64,000 bases of DNA from Spirosoma luteum DSM 19990 (GCF_000374065.1 NZ_KB893250.1:16224-80223); one strand, 5' to 3'. Positions 23,524 through 32,378 are shown, counted from the first letter of the stretch. Made by a program: numbers and translations. Notes: generated by a model not told the origin, from the letters alone.

Positions 23524-25527
23524 CTAATTCACTTTCAGAATCCTGACCGTCTCCGATTGGCCCTGGCTACTGGTTCTTAATAAGAGTATACCTGCGGGCT
23601 GGTTCGATACGTCGAACCGGTAGTACTCCCCTGCGCCCGCCCGCTCCGTGCGTCTTTGGTCAACAAGGTGCCCTTTCACGTCGGTCAGGGACAGGTTCAG
23701 AGGTTTGTCTTCCCTTCCTGTTACCTCCACTTCCACCATAGTGTGTACCGGGTTGCCCAGGAGCCTCACCCGCAGGCCGGCCGTGGGTTCCAGGCCCGTA
23801 CCCAGCCGGGCAACACCCAGCCCCATGCAGTTGGCCAGCCAGTTGTAGTTGAAACTGGCTTCACCGGCTGTGCCAAATTGCGTGGCCCTGAGCCTGATAA
23901 TGGGGTTGTCGGTATACAAACGCAGGGTGTAGGGGCCGGGGCTGGTGGTGGGCAGCATCTCATTAACCACCGAGAAACTGATGGGCTGGCCACTTACACC
24001 GGTGTACTGGGGAGACAGCATTACCCGCCGTTCGGTTGCACTCACCGTTTGGCAGTTCACCGTGGCTCCAGTGATGGCGAAGTCAGCAGGTGGGGGCGAT
24101 GCTCCGCAGGCTGCCAGCCAGTTGTAATTGAAGCCGGCTTCGCCCGGTGTACCGCTCTGGGTAGCCTTGAGAGTGATTGTGGGGTTGTCAGTATACAGGC
24201 GCAGGGTATGGGGACCAGGACTGGTGGTAGGTAGCATCTCATTGACAACTGAGAAACTGATGGGCTGGCCGGTTGTACCCGCGTACTGGGGGGAAAAGGT
24301 CAGCTGACGCTCGGTGGCCGTGACCGTCGCACAGCTAACTGGTGTTACGCCCGTAATGGTAAAGGAGCAGTTAATCAGCACCGAGACGTTGTTTGAGTTA
24401 AAGTTGGAGACGGCCAGGTCAGGCCGGCCATCGCCATTAAATTCACCCACCACTACGACATTTGGACCGGTACCGACGGGAAAGTTGACAGCAACCCCAA
24501 ATCCGCCACTGCCATTGGCGAGCAGCACCGAGATGTTGTTTGACGCATAGTTGGAGACGGCCATATCAGCTTTACCATCGCCATTGACATCGCCCAGAGC
24601 GACCGAAATAGGATTATTGCCAACGGGATAATTAGTCGGCACTCCAAATCCGCCACCGCCTGTACCCAGCAGCACCGACACATTGTTTGATATGTAGTTC
24701 GCCACGGCCAGATCAGCTTTACCATCGGCGTTGAAGTCGCTCACCACTATACCACCGGGCTGCAAACCAACAGCAAAAATAGCAGCCGCTCCAAATCCGC
24801 CACTCCCGTTGCCCAGCAGCACCGAGACGGTATTAGAACTTTGGTTAGCAACTACCAGGTCGACTTTGCCATCGCTGTTGAAGTCGCCCAGGGCTATTGT
24901 AATGGGATCCTTGCCAACAGGAAAGTTAGTGGCGGTTCCGAATCCACCACTGCCATTGCCCAGCAGCACCGACACGTTGCTTGAATTATAGTTCGCCACG
25001 GCCAAGTCAGCCTTACCATCAGCGTTGAAGTCGCCCACGGCTACTTCACTTGGGCTGGTACCGACTGTATAGCTGACAGCGGGTTCAAATCCACCACTGC
25101 CAGTACCCAGCAGTACCGAAATGTAATTAGACGCTAAGTTAGCGACGGCCAGATCAGCCCGGCCGTCGGCATTGAAGTCAGCTACTGCGATCCTGTGGGG
25201 AGAACTACCGACGGCAAAGTCAGTCGGTGCCCCGAATCCACCACCGCCATTGCCCAATAACACCGAGACTCGATCAGTATTTAAGTTGGCGGCAACCAGG
25301 TCAGCCCGGCCATCGCCATTAAAGTCGCCCCCTGCTACCGAATAGGGCAAACCACGGCCTGCGGGTAGGGTTGTCGTATTGAAACACTGCCCCCATCCTA
25401 TGTTGTTAAATCCGGTGAAGAGCAGACACATCAGCCACCAGCAGGGGACTACACCAATGCGGACTGGCTTACGTAATAAACAGTGATTTCGTCGGCCTAG
25501 GGGCCGGGTAAGTAGAAAAGGGTTCAT
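23524..25527 (-). CDS. FG-GAP/VCBS repeat surface protein, T9SS-sorted (copy 1)
   Basis: A 667-residue secreted protein with an N-terminal signal ending near IGWGQ, then seven FG-GAP/VCBS repeats of about 50 residues with the metal loop DFNGDGRADL, forming a likely seven-bladed propeller. Two copies of a 75-residue beta module (ITGVTPVSC...YNWLAACG) follow. The C-terminus (LSLTDVKGHLVDQRR ... TVRILKVN) is a type A sorting domain for the type IX secretion system. The start at 25527 aligns with MNPFL of copy 3. It lies inside the element; paralogues at 26626 and 29872 lie outside the right att. Confidence 0.85.
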   Translation of the reverse strand: MNPFLLTRPLGRRNHCLLRKPVRIGVVPCWWLMCLLFTGFNNIGWGQCFNTTTLPAGRGLPYSVAGGDFNGDGRADLVAANLNTDRVSVLLGNGGGGFGAPTDFAVGSSPHRIAVADFNADGRADLAVANLASNYISVLLGTGSGGFEPAVSYTVGTSPSEVAVGDFNADGKADLAVANYNSSNVSVLLGNGSGGFGTATNFPVGKDPITIALGDFNSDGKVDLVVANQSSNTVSVLLGNGSGGFGAAAIFAVGLQPGGIVVSDFNADGKADLAVANYISNNVSVLLGTGGGGFGVPTNYPVGNNPISVALGDVNGDGKADMAVSNYASNNISVLLANGSGGFGVAVNFPVGTGPNVVVVGEFNGDGRPDLAVSNFNSNNVSVLINCSFTITGVTPVSCATVTATERQLTFSPQYAGTTGQPISFSVVNEMLPTTSPGPHTLRLYTDNPTITLKATQSGTPGEAGFNYNWLAACGASPPPADFAITGATVNCQTVSATERRVMLSPQYTGVSGQPISFSVVNEMLPTTSPGPYTLRLYTDNPIIRLRATQFGTAGEASFNYNWLANCMGLGVARLGTGLEPTAGLRVRLLGNPVHTMVEVEVTGREDKPLNLSLTDVKGHLVDQRRTERAGAGEYYRFDVSNQPAGILLLRTSSQGQSETVRILKVN

Positions 25528-26128
25528 AAAAAAGATGGATGTTTGAGACAATTACACTAGACTCGCATACACAGTAAACTCGGAAGAACAACCAAATCTG
25601 ACCTGCATTTAGGTAAGAATATAGGAGCTAATCAGCGTTTAGCTAAATCAACCTTCCAGCAAACAAGGTCGAAACAAAGTAATTTTACAGGCAGACAGCA
25701 CTAACCCATCCTAACTCCGAAAGGATGAAGTCGCATGCGTGAAGGTACAGATACACTATATCAACGTATAATAATATTCATAAAAAATATGATGATACTT
25801 GGCTGTTTTTATCAAACGGTAATTGGTCTGAACATGAGCGCGATTACAAACGATCAATTTGTTTTGTCAAGTGAAGTAACTCAACTGTTGGGAAGGGGAC
25901 CCTTGTATCTTCAGCAGGGCCGGTCCGTGAACCGTTAGCCCAGTCGCACAGATACGCGGTCAAAATTCAAGGGGGGGTGCATCGTCTTTTCATATGTAGA
26001 CAATAGATTGACCAGATTAGATAATCGGTATCAAACTAATCAGAGAACCGTCACCTGCTCCCAAAAAAATAGGCCGGGGGAACCACCCACCCGACCCAAA
26101 GAGCCGCAGGAACCACCCTTACGACTCT

Positions 26129-26141
26129 GACCAAACCAAGT
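26129..26141 (+). promoter_or_regulatory. Orphan GACCAAACCAAGT motif
   Basis: Exact copy of the motif upstream of the integrase and cargo genes; the sequence that follows has no ATG at 8 nt. It may mark a lost gene start or a binding site at the element end. Confidence 0.45.
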
Positions 26142-26225
26142 GACCCTAAAGGCCGCTCGTTTGATTCAAAGATACAACAGTCAATCCGTCAACCCAACCC
26201 GTCAACCAGGTGGTATTGTTTGCGT

Positions 26226-26250
26226 ATCCGTCAACCAATCCGTCAACTGG
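26226..26250 (+). repeat. Right copy of 25-nt repeat (probable integrase arm site)
   Basis: Identical over 25 nt to 15965-15989; a diverged pair precedes it at 26183-26210. Confidence 0.6.
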
Positions 26251-26304
26251 CAAAATAATTATTTTTAATCTATTGACTATCAATTACTTGACTTGCTAGG
26301 TTAT

Positions 26305-26460
26305 AATCCAATCGGGATCACTTTTTACATTTCAAGGCTAATCAGGATTAGAGTTAAACTAACTCAATATCAACTGGTTAGCCTTTTTTTGATTGTACTT
26401 TGTTGAAAACAAGGCGATAAATCAACGTAAATGCGTCAACCAGTCCGCACCATTGGATTG
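26305..26460 (+). repeat. Right att plus duplicated left-end sequence
   Basis: The first 22 nt equal the tRNA 3' end and flank. Homology with 15837-15992 continues for about 155 bp: the terminator hairpin (26334-26390), TTGATTGTACTTTGTT, and a decayed arm-site pair (ATGCGTCAACCAGTCCGCAC). The sequence right of the att therefore looks like the left end of another element of the same kind whose integrase is gone. Confidence 0.75.
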
Positions 26461-26571
26461 CCGGTTGCCCAATGAAGTACAGGTTTCTTCAACTCATCCA
26501 CCGGTAAATATCCAGGCAACACCGAACGCGGTTTCAACGGCGAACGAAATGTTTTTGTAGCGTCAAATAGC

Positions 26572-26603
26572 CAACAGACCCCGGCTGCTAGTCGGGGCCT
26601 GTT
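26572..26603 (-). terminator. Hairpin terminator after FG-GAP copy 2
   Basis: CAACAGACCCCG pairs with CGGGGCCTGTTG with one mismatch, directly downstream of the minus-strand FG-GAP gene. Confidence 0.7.
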
Positions 26604-26625
26604 GTTGACCTGAGTAATATGGGTG

Positions 26626-28647
26626 CTAATTCACTTTCAGAATCCTGACAGTTTGTGACTGGCCCTGGTTGCTGGTTCGCAGCAAAAGGGAGCCTGTGGG
26701 TAGTTTCGACACGTCGAACAGATAGTGCTCACTGGCTCCTGCCTGCTCCGTGCGTCTTTGGTCAACAATGTGCCCCTTCAGGTCAGTCAGGGACAGCTGT
26801 AGGGTGGTATTTTCACTACCGGTTACCTCCACCTCCACAGCATAATGCACCGGGTTGCCCAGTAGCTTCACCTGTAGTCTGGCTGTCGGTTCCGGGCTCG
26901 TACCCAGCCGGGCAACACCCAGTCCCATGCAGTTGGCCAGCCAGTTGTAGTTGAAACTGGCCTCCCCCGATGTGCCACTTTGCGTGGCCCTGAGCCTGAT
27001 AATGGGGTTGTCGGTGTATAAACGCAGGGTGTAGGGGCCGGGGTTGGTAGTAGGCAGCATCTCATTAATGATTGAGAAACTAATGGGCTGTCCGCTTACG
27101 CCGGTGTATTGGGGGGTAAAAGTCAGCCGGCGTTCCGTGGCCGTTACCGCAGTGCAGTTCACGGATGTTACGCCCGTGATACCGAAGGGCGCCGGTGGAG
27201 TGAAACCGGCCTGACAAACGGCCAGCCAGTTGTAGTCGACACTAGCCTCACCGGGTGTGCCACCCTGCGTGGCCCTAAGCCTGATAATGGGGTTATCGGT
27301 GTACAACCGCAGGGTGTAGGGGCCGGGGTTGGTAGTGGGCAGCATCTCATTGATTACCGAGAAACTAACGGGCTGGCCGTTCAGTCCTGCGTATTGGGGG
27401 GTGAAGGTAAACTGACGCTCCGTGGCCGTTACCGTCGTACAGTGTACCGGGGTCACGCTCGCGATGGCAAAGCTGGCAGGCGGGGCGCAATTAAGCAGTA
27501 TCGAGAGGTTGTTCGAATTAATGTTCGCGGTGGCCAGGTCGGGCCTACCATCACCGTTGAAGTTACCCACTACCACCTGAAAGGGATCAACACCGACAGC
27601 AAAGTTAGTCGGTGCGCCAAAGCCCCCGCTGCCAGTACCCAGCAGCACCGCGACGCTACCGGAACCCGTTTTGACGACAGCCAGATCTGTCCGGCCATCG
27701 CCGTTGAAGTCACCCAACGCTACTGAATAGGAAAAACTACCGATGGGGAATTTAGTGGGTGCCCCAAAGCCGCCACTGCCATTACCCAGCAGCACCGAAA
27801 CATCGTTACCATTAAAATTCGCGGTGGCCAGGTCGGGTCGGCCATCGCCGTTAAAATCACCTACTGCTACTGAAGTGGGATCACTACCGACGGGGAAATT
27901 GGTAGCGGCCCCAAAGCCGCCACTACCCGTACCCAATAGCACCGAGACGTTGTTGGAACCCGAATTTGGCGTGACCAGGTCTGCACGGCCATCGCCATTG
28001 AAATCGCCCACCACGGCAGCATAGGGTTTCATTCCGACAGAAAAATTAGTTGGTGCGCTAAAGTTTCCACTGCCAATACCCAGCAGCACCGAAACGTAGT
28101 CAGAATTAAGGATGGCTACCGCCAGGTCGGGTCGGCCGTCGCCGTTGAAATCGCCCACCGCCACCGATTGGGGGCCGATACCGACTGCAAAATTAGTAGC
28201 AGCTCCAAAGCCGCCAGTGCCGTTACCCAGCAACACCGAGACGTTGTTAGACCGTACGTTTGCCACTGCCAGATCTGCCCGGCCATCACTGTTAAAGTCG
28301 CCTGTGGCGATGGATTCGGGGTCATCACCGACCGCAAAACTAGTGGGTGCGCCAAAGCCACCACTGCCGTTACCCAGCAGCACCGAGACGTTGTTGGAAC
28401 CCGCGTTCGGTGTGGCCAGGTCGGCCCGGCCATCGCTGTTAAAGTCGCCCAATGCCACCGAATGGGGAAAATTACCGCCCGATGGTACGGCTGTTGCATT
28501 GAAACATTGCCCCCAACCTACGTTGCTGAGTCCGGTTAAGAGCAAACACACCAGCCACCAGCCGGGAACTGCACCCGCGCTGACCGACTTGCTGGCTAAA
28601 TAGTGATTTCGGCACCCCAGGGGGCGGATTGATGGAGAATTTTTCAT
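26626..28647 (-). CDS. FG-GAP/VCBS repeat surface protein, T9SS-sorted (copy 2)
   Basis: A 673-residue paralogue of the genes at 23524 and 29872: signal ending near VGWGQ, seven repeats with DFNGDGRPDL-type loops, two copies of the ITGVTSVNC...YNWLA module, and a T9SS type A tail (LSLTDLKGHIVDQRR ... TVRILKVN). The start at 28647 (MKNSPSIRPLG) aligns with the other copies. It is the first gene outside the right att of the intact element. Confidence 0.85.
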   Translation of the reverse strand: MKNSPSIRPLGCRNHYLASKSVSAGAVPGWWLVCLLLTGLSNVGWGQCFNATAVPSGGNFPHSVALGDFNSDGRADLATPNAGSNNVSVLLGNGSGGFGAPTSFAVGDDPESIATGDFNSDGRADLAVANVRSNNVSVLLGNGTGGFGAATNFAVGIGPQSVAVGDFNGDGRPDLAVAILNSDYVSVLLGIGSGNFSAPTNFSVGMKPYAAVVGDFNGDGRADLVTPNSGSNNVSVLLGTGSGGFGAATNFPVGSDPTSVAVGDFNGDGRPDLATANFNGNDVSVLLGNGSGGFGAPTKFPIGSFSYSVALGDFNGDGRTDLAVVKTGSGSVAVLLGTGSGGFGAPTNFAVGVDPFQVVVGNFNGDGRPDLATANINSNNLSILLNCAPPASFAIASVTPVHCTTVTATERQFTFTPQYAGLNGQPVSFSVINEMLPTTNPGPYTLRLYTDNPIIRLRATQGGTPGEASVDYNWLAVCQAGFTPPAPFGITGVTSVNCTAVTATERRLTFTPQYTGVSGQPISFSIINEMLPTTNPGPYTLRLYTDNPIIRLRATQSGTSGEASFNYNWLANCMGLGVARLGTSPEPTARLQVKLLGNPVHYAVEVEVTGSENTTLQLSLTDLKGHIVDQRRTEQAGASEHYLFDVSKLPTGSLLLRTSNQGQSQTVRILKVN

Positions 28648-29376
28648 AAAAGGGATGAACATTTAGGGTAACTACACCTGATTTAGACACGCAGTAGACA
28701 CGGAAAAGAAACCCAGTCTGACGGGTTATCAGGTCAGCACAGGGATAACTGATCAGTGCCTGGCTAAATTGACCTCACGGAGAATGAGGGCAAAACAACG
28801 TACTGTACTGGCCGACAATACTGAGGCACGACTATGCCGGGAGGCTACAATCGCGTGCGCTGGAAAAATACATTTCCTATAACAATAATGCTATTAATTA
28901 AGATAATAATAATTCCGTTTATTTATCAAACGGAAGCTGGCTCGAATCCCGCTAGGCTGAAAGGCCGTGAATTACGTAGCTGTTTCATCTGTGAGCGGTA
29001 GCAAACGCCATATACCTAACGTCGGGAAAGGTACTTGGTTTGCGTTAGTACTGTAATGTGAATACGGGGCAAAAACTAATCCCGTGTTCACGTTTAATAG
29101 GGACTCAGTACAACTAGTTTACCGTATTTCTGGTCATACTGAGACACGAAGAATCTTCGGGTAAGTTCGGCTTTTTGGCTCTTAGCGAAGATTCTTCGTG
29201 TCTCAGCATGACAAATTACCGGTTGTAATAGTATAATCCAATCATATATAACTAGCTATAAGACAATCACTTATATCGTGCAAGTCCAGTCGGGAGTTTG
29301 GCGTACGAGGGCGGCTAAGGTATCTAGTAACGGTTATACTTTTTCGGGGGGTGTTTTCGCAGAAAGGGCGGCAACC
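28648..29376. other. Intergenic region with FG-GAP upstream homology and an inverted repeat
   Basis: The first about 300 bp match the regions upstream of the other FG-GAP copies (shared TTTATCAAACGG). An inverted repeat follows (29133-29159 with 29186-29212). TATAATCCAATC at 29232-29243 matches the att neighbourhood at 26302-26313 and may be an att scar. No gene seen before the R-M fragment. Confidence 0.55.
29133..29212. repeat. 27-bp inverted repeat related to 2329-2415
   Basis: Arms 29133-29159 and 29186-29212 pair with one mismatch. Core GTCATGCTGA...ATCTTCG is shared with the hairpin at 2329-2415, pointing to a dispersed family. Confidence 0.8.
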
Positions 29377-29404
29377 CTAATTCAGCATGGTCCTGTGTCT
29401 TTTG

Positions 29405-29700
29405 TTAATCGGGGGTATCATCCGTATCGACAGACAACCCCTGTTTGGTTTCCAGCACAAAACAGCCGCGTTTGTGAGGTCAATCCGGCCTATCGTGGCC
29501 CGGCCGGTACTGCGTTTACCGTTGTCGTTAAACTCCACCGCCCGTTCGAGTACGTAGGCATCCTGAGCGGGGTCGTCGGTCGTGGGGTCGGGGCGGGGTA
29601 CGCCAATGAGGTCGCAAAGGTCTTGCAGAAACAGGCCATAATTGGCGCGTTCGGCACCGCCAGCCGGTTTCCAGCGGGCTTCAAATTCAGGATAAGTCAC
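29405..29700 (-). pseudogene. Frameshifted N-terminal fragment of a MmeI-type DNA methyltransferase
   Basis: MTYPEFEARWKPAGGAERAN then YGLFLQDLCDLIGVPRPDP matches the start of MmeI-family (type IIG-like, COG1002) restriction-methylation enzymes, whose N-terminal helical region carries GGAERANYQLFL and LCDLLGVPRPDP. The frame breaks near 29470: after GRIDLT the expected RGCFVLETKQG is in the next frame, needing one extra base, and that frame stops at 29405. Everything downstream of about residue 95 is missing. It is a decayed remnant, not a working system. Confidence 0.65.
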
Positions 29701-29818
29701 GGGTAAACAAACTACGAACGGGTGTGATCAAAACAGACAAAGGTTAATGCGCCCGAAAAAAAACGATTGCGGGTAACACTTTATCCGTGATTTAATTAGT
29801 CGGGGGCACTAAACAGCT

Positions 29819-29848
29819 AAAAGGCCCCCACTAACAGCGGGAGCCTTT
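29819..29848. terminator. Hairpin terminator after FG-GAP copy 3
   Basis: AAAAGGCCCCC and GGGAGCCTTTT form the same terminator as at 23471-23501 with small changes, showing it was copied with the gene. Confidence 0.8.
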
Positions 29849-29871
29849 TGACTACCGAAATAACAGGGGCA

Positions 29872-31896
29872 TCAATTCACTTTCAGAATCCTGACGGTTT
29901 GGGATTGTCCCTGGCTACTGGCCCTTAGTAAAAGTGGACCTGTAGGCAAGCTCGACACATCGAACCGATAGTGTTCGCTGATACCAGCTTGCTCAGTCCG
30001 TCTTTGACCAATGATGCGGCCGCTCGTAGTAGCCAGGGACAGCTGTATCGACCGGTTTTCGATACCCGTTACCTCAACTTCAATACTCTCCCGCACCGGA
30101 TTACCCAGCACCTTAATCTGTAGTCTAGCTGTGGGTTCTGTGCCCACACCCAGCCGGGGCGCACCGCCCCCCCTACAGAGGGCCAGCCAGTCGTAGCTAA
30201 AGGTAGCCTCACCTGCAGTTCCGGTCTGAGTAGCCCTGAGGGTAATAGTGGGGTTGTCGGTGTACAGCCGCAGGGTGTAGGGGCCAGGGGCGGTAGTGGG
30301 TAGCAGCTCGTTGACGACTGAGAAACTGATAGGTTGGCCCGTTACGCCCGCGTACCGGGGTGTAAACGTCAGTTGGCGCTCAGTAGCCGTCACGGTCGTA
30401 CAGCTCACCGTGGTGACACCGGTAATGCTAAAGGGTAAGGTCGGCGGGGGGGAACCCCCACTACAGAGGGCCAGCCAGTCGTAGCTAAAGGTAGCCTCAC
30501 CTGCAGTTCCGGTCTGAGTAGCCCTGAGGGTAACAGTGGGGTTGTCGGTGTACAGCCGCAGGGTGTAGGGGCCAGGGGCGGTAGTGGGCAACAGCTCGTT
30601 GACGACTGAGAAACTGATGGGTTGGCCCGTTACGCCCGCGTACCGGGGTGTAAACGTCAGTTGGCGCTCAGTAGCCGTCACGGTCGTACAGCTCACCGTG
30701 GTGACACCGGTAATGCTAAAGGGTAAGGTCGGGGTAGTGGCGCAGTTAAGTAGTACTGTGACGATGCTTGCGCCGTTCGTAATTAAATCGGGCTTACCAT
30801 CGCTATTGAAGTCACCCACGGCTACAGAAAGGGGCCCACTTTCAACACTATAGTTAGTCGGTGAACCAAAGCCTCCACTGCCATTGCCTAAAATCACTGA
30901 AATGCTTCTGGAACCAGAGTTGGCAGCCGCCAGATCAGGCCTGCCATCACTATTAAAGTCACCCACAGCTACAGAAGTGGGTTCACTACCAACCGGAAAG
31001 TCGGTGAAAAGATCAAAGCCACCGCTGCCATTATCCAGTAACACCGAGACGGTGTTAAAATATCTAATGGCAACCGCCAGATCAGGCCGTCCATTATTAT
31101 CGAAGTCGCCCACCGCAATGGAAGTGGCTTGAGCGCGAACTGGAAAGTTGACTGGCGGGCTAAAGGTCCCACTGCTATTACCATATAGCACTGAGACAAT
31201 AGAATTATAACGGGGCGCGAGGGCCAGATCGGGCCAACCATCGCCATTAAAGTCACCTACCGCTATGGATTCAGAGCCACTGGTTGCTGTAGTAAACGTA
31301 GTAGGTGGGCCAAAGCCCCCGCTGCCATTGCCTTGTAGTACGGAGACATAGGATTCAAAAAAGTTTGCAACCGCCAGGTCGGTTCGACCATCGTTATTGA
31401 AATCACCCACAGCTACGGAAGAAGGGGAAGGGCCAACGGGAAAGTTAGTTGAGGCACTAAAACTCCCGCTACCATTACCTAATAGTATGGAGATATTATT
31501 GGAAGAAGTATTGGCAACCGCCAGATCGGGTCGGCCATCGTTATTAAAGTCACCTATTGCTAAAGAAGTGGGAGCAGTGCCAACAGGGAAGTCAATTTTG
31601 GCTCCAAAGCCACCACTGCCATTACCTGGTAATAGCGAGACGGTATGAGAAAAGAAATTTGTGGTAACCAGGTCAGGTCGGCCATCGCTATTAAAATCGC
31701 CCACGGCGACGGTATAGGGGTTAGAACCATGAGGAATGGTTGTAGTCGTAAAACATTGCCCCCAACCTATACGGCTAAGTGTAGTTACGAGCAACCATAG
31801 GAGCCACCAGCGACTGGATAAACCAAAGCTGCCTGCACTACTTAATAAACAGGGACTTCTCCGGCCTAATAAGCCGATAGGTAGAAAAGGATTCAT
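29872..31896 (-). CDS. FG-GAP/VCBS repeat surface protein, T9SS-sorted (copy 3)
   Basis: A 674-residue paralogue: MNPFLPIGLLGRRS signal region ending near IGWGQ, seven repeats with DFNSDGRPDL-type loops (one is DFDNNGRPDL, one DFNGDGWPDL), two nearly identical beta modules and a T9SS type A tail (LSLATTSGRIIGQRR ... TVRILKVN). The two modules here are almost identical in DNA (about 30130-30440 and 30470-30730), showing recent duplication or gene conversion. Start 31896 gives the family N-terminus. Confidence 0.85.
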   Translation of the reverse strand: MNPFLPIGLLGRRSPCLLSSAGSFGLSSRWWLLWLLVTTLSRIGWGQCFTTTTIPHGSNPYTVAVGDFNSDGRPDLVTTNFFSHTVSLLPGNGSGGFGAKIDFPVGTAPTSLAIGDFNNDGRPDLAVANTSSNNISILLGNGSGSFSASTNFPVGPSPSSVAVGDFNNDGRTDLAVANFFESYVSVLQGNGSGGFGPPTTFTTATSGSESIAVGDFNGDGWPDLALAPRYNSIVSVLYGNSSGTFSPPVNFPVRAQATSIAVGDFDNNGRPDLAVAIRYFNTVSVLLDNGSGGFDLFTDFPVGSEPTSVAVGDFNSDGRPDLAAANSGSRSISVILGNGSGGFGSPTNYSVESGPLSVAVGDFNSDGKPDLITNGASIVTVLLNCATTPTLPFSITGVTTVSCTTVTATERQLTFTPRYAGVTGQPISFSVVNELLPTTAPGPYTLRLYTDNPTVTLRATQTGTAGEATFSYDWLALCSGGSPPPTLPFSITGVTTVSCTTVTATERQLTFTPRYAGVTGQPISFSVVNELLPTTAPGPYTLRLYTDNPTITLRATQTGTAGEATFSYDWLALCRGGGAPRLGVGTEPTARLQIKVLGNPVRESIEVEVTGIENRSIQLSLATTSGRIIGQRRTEQAGISEHYRFDVSSLPTGPLLLRASSQGQSQTVRILKVN

Positions 31897-32378
31897 GGAA
31901 AGGAAAGTTTAAGACAATTACTCCAAACTCAACTGCGAAGTAAACCCTGACGAGTATCCTAATCCTGACCTAACAATGGGTGTTGAATACAGGAAACCAA
32001 TCAGCGCTTAGTTAAATCAACCTTCTTTCAAAAGGTTGAAACAACGTAATGGCAGGCAATGCTACCCCGCGTCCATTCCGGCGTTTGTACGCTGAGACAC
32101 AGCTAGATACTACTAGCGTGAAACAATAGTAGTAAAACACTGGTAATTTTTAAGGTAGCATTTTATCGAACGGCAAGTGGTTATTGGCTGCAAATCATGA
32201 ACCGTCAAAGTCCAGGTGACTAGTTAGCGGGTGGGGGCATTTATAGGCTCAGCCGCGCCGGTTTATTCACCGTTAACCAGGCCGAAAGAAACGGTGCCAA
32301 AATTCAGGGGTGGGGGTAGTGCGTTTTGGACATTAATCAAGTGCCGATTCCTCACTTTTTAATGACAATTTTCCACAA
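31897..32378. other. Upstream region of FG-GAP copy 3 with a hairpin unit
   Basis: Homologous to the regions upstream of the other FG-GAP copies, then an ACCGTT/AACGGT unit with its G-rich tail (32269-32318) and preceding shared block at 32234-32260. No gene seen. Confidence 0.55.

Larger units (their letters stand above)
25528..26304. other. Upstream region of FG-GAP copy 1 and right end of the element
   Basis: The first about 300 bp are homologous to the regions upstream of the other two FG-GAP genes (shared TATCAAACGG near 25814). Then come an ACCGTT hairpin unit (25931-25980), a GACCAAACCAAGT motif (26129-26141) with no gene after it, and repeats of the integrase-arm type at 26183-26210 and 26226-26250. 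No protein-coding gene is convincing. Confidence 0.6.
15837..26326 (+). mobile_element. Integrative element in the tRNA-Arg 3' end
   Basis: Bounded by a 22-nt identical repeat (AATCCAATCGGGATCACTTT...) at 15837-15858, the 3' end of the tRNA plus flank, and 26305-26326. The integrase gene starts 180 bp inside the left end. Contents in order: integrase, AT-rich cargo gene, HTH protein, hypothetical, Rep-like protein, envelope protein (opposite strand), DUF5681-like protein and FG-GAP protein. I see no relaxase, conjugation or capsid genes, so it is likely a small mobilisable or satellite-type element. The intact tRNA stays at the left end. Confidence 0.85.

Noticed and set aside
25735..25938. 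67-codon plus-strand frame upstream of FG-GAP copy 1
   Set aside because: Lies in the upstream region shared with the other FG-GAP copies, where the frame is not conserved.
15837..26326. Prophage or ICE
   Set aside because: No capsid, terminase, tail, relaxase or type IV secretion genes could be recognised, so I describe it only as an integrative element.
29278..29706. 142-codon plus-strand frame
   Set aside because: It is the antisense of the MmeI-type fragment, whose family match is on the minus strand.
23524..31896. Many long plus-strand frames opposite the FG-GAP genes
   Set aside because: They mirror the codon pattern of the repeat genes and have the low-complexity composition expected of shadows.
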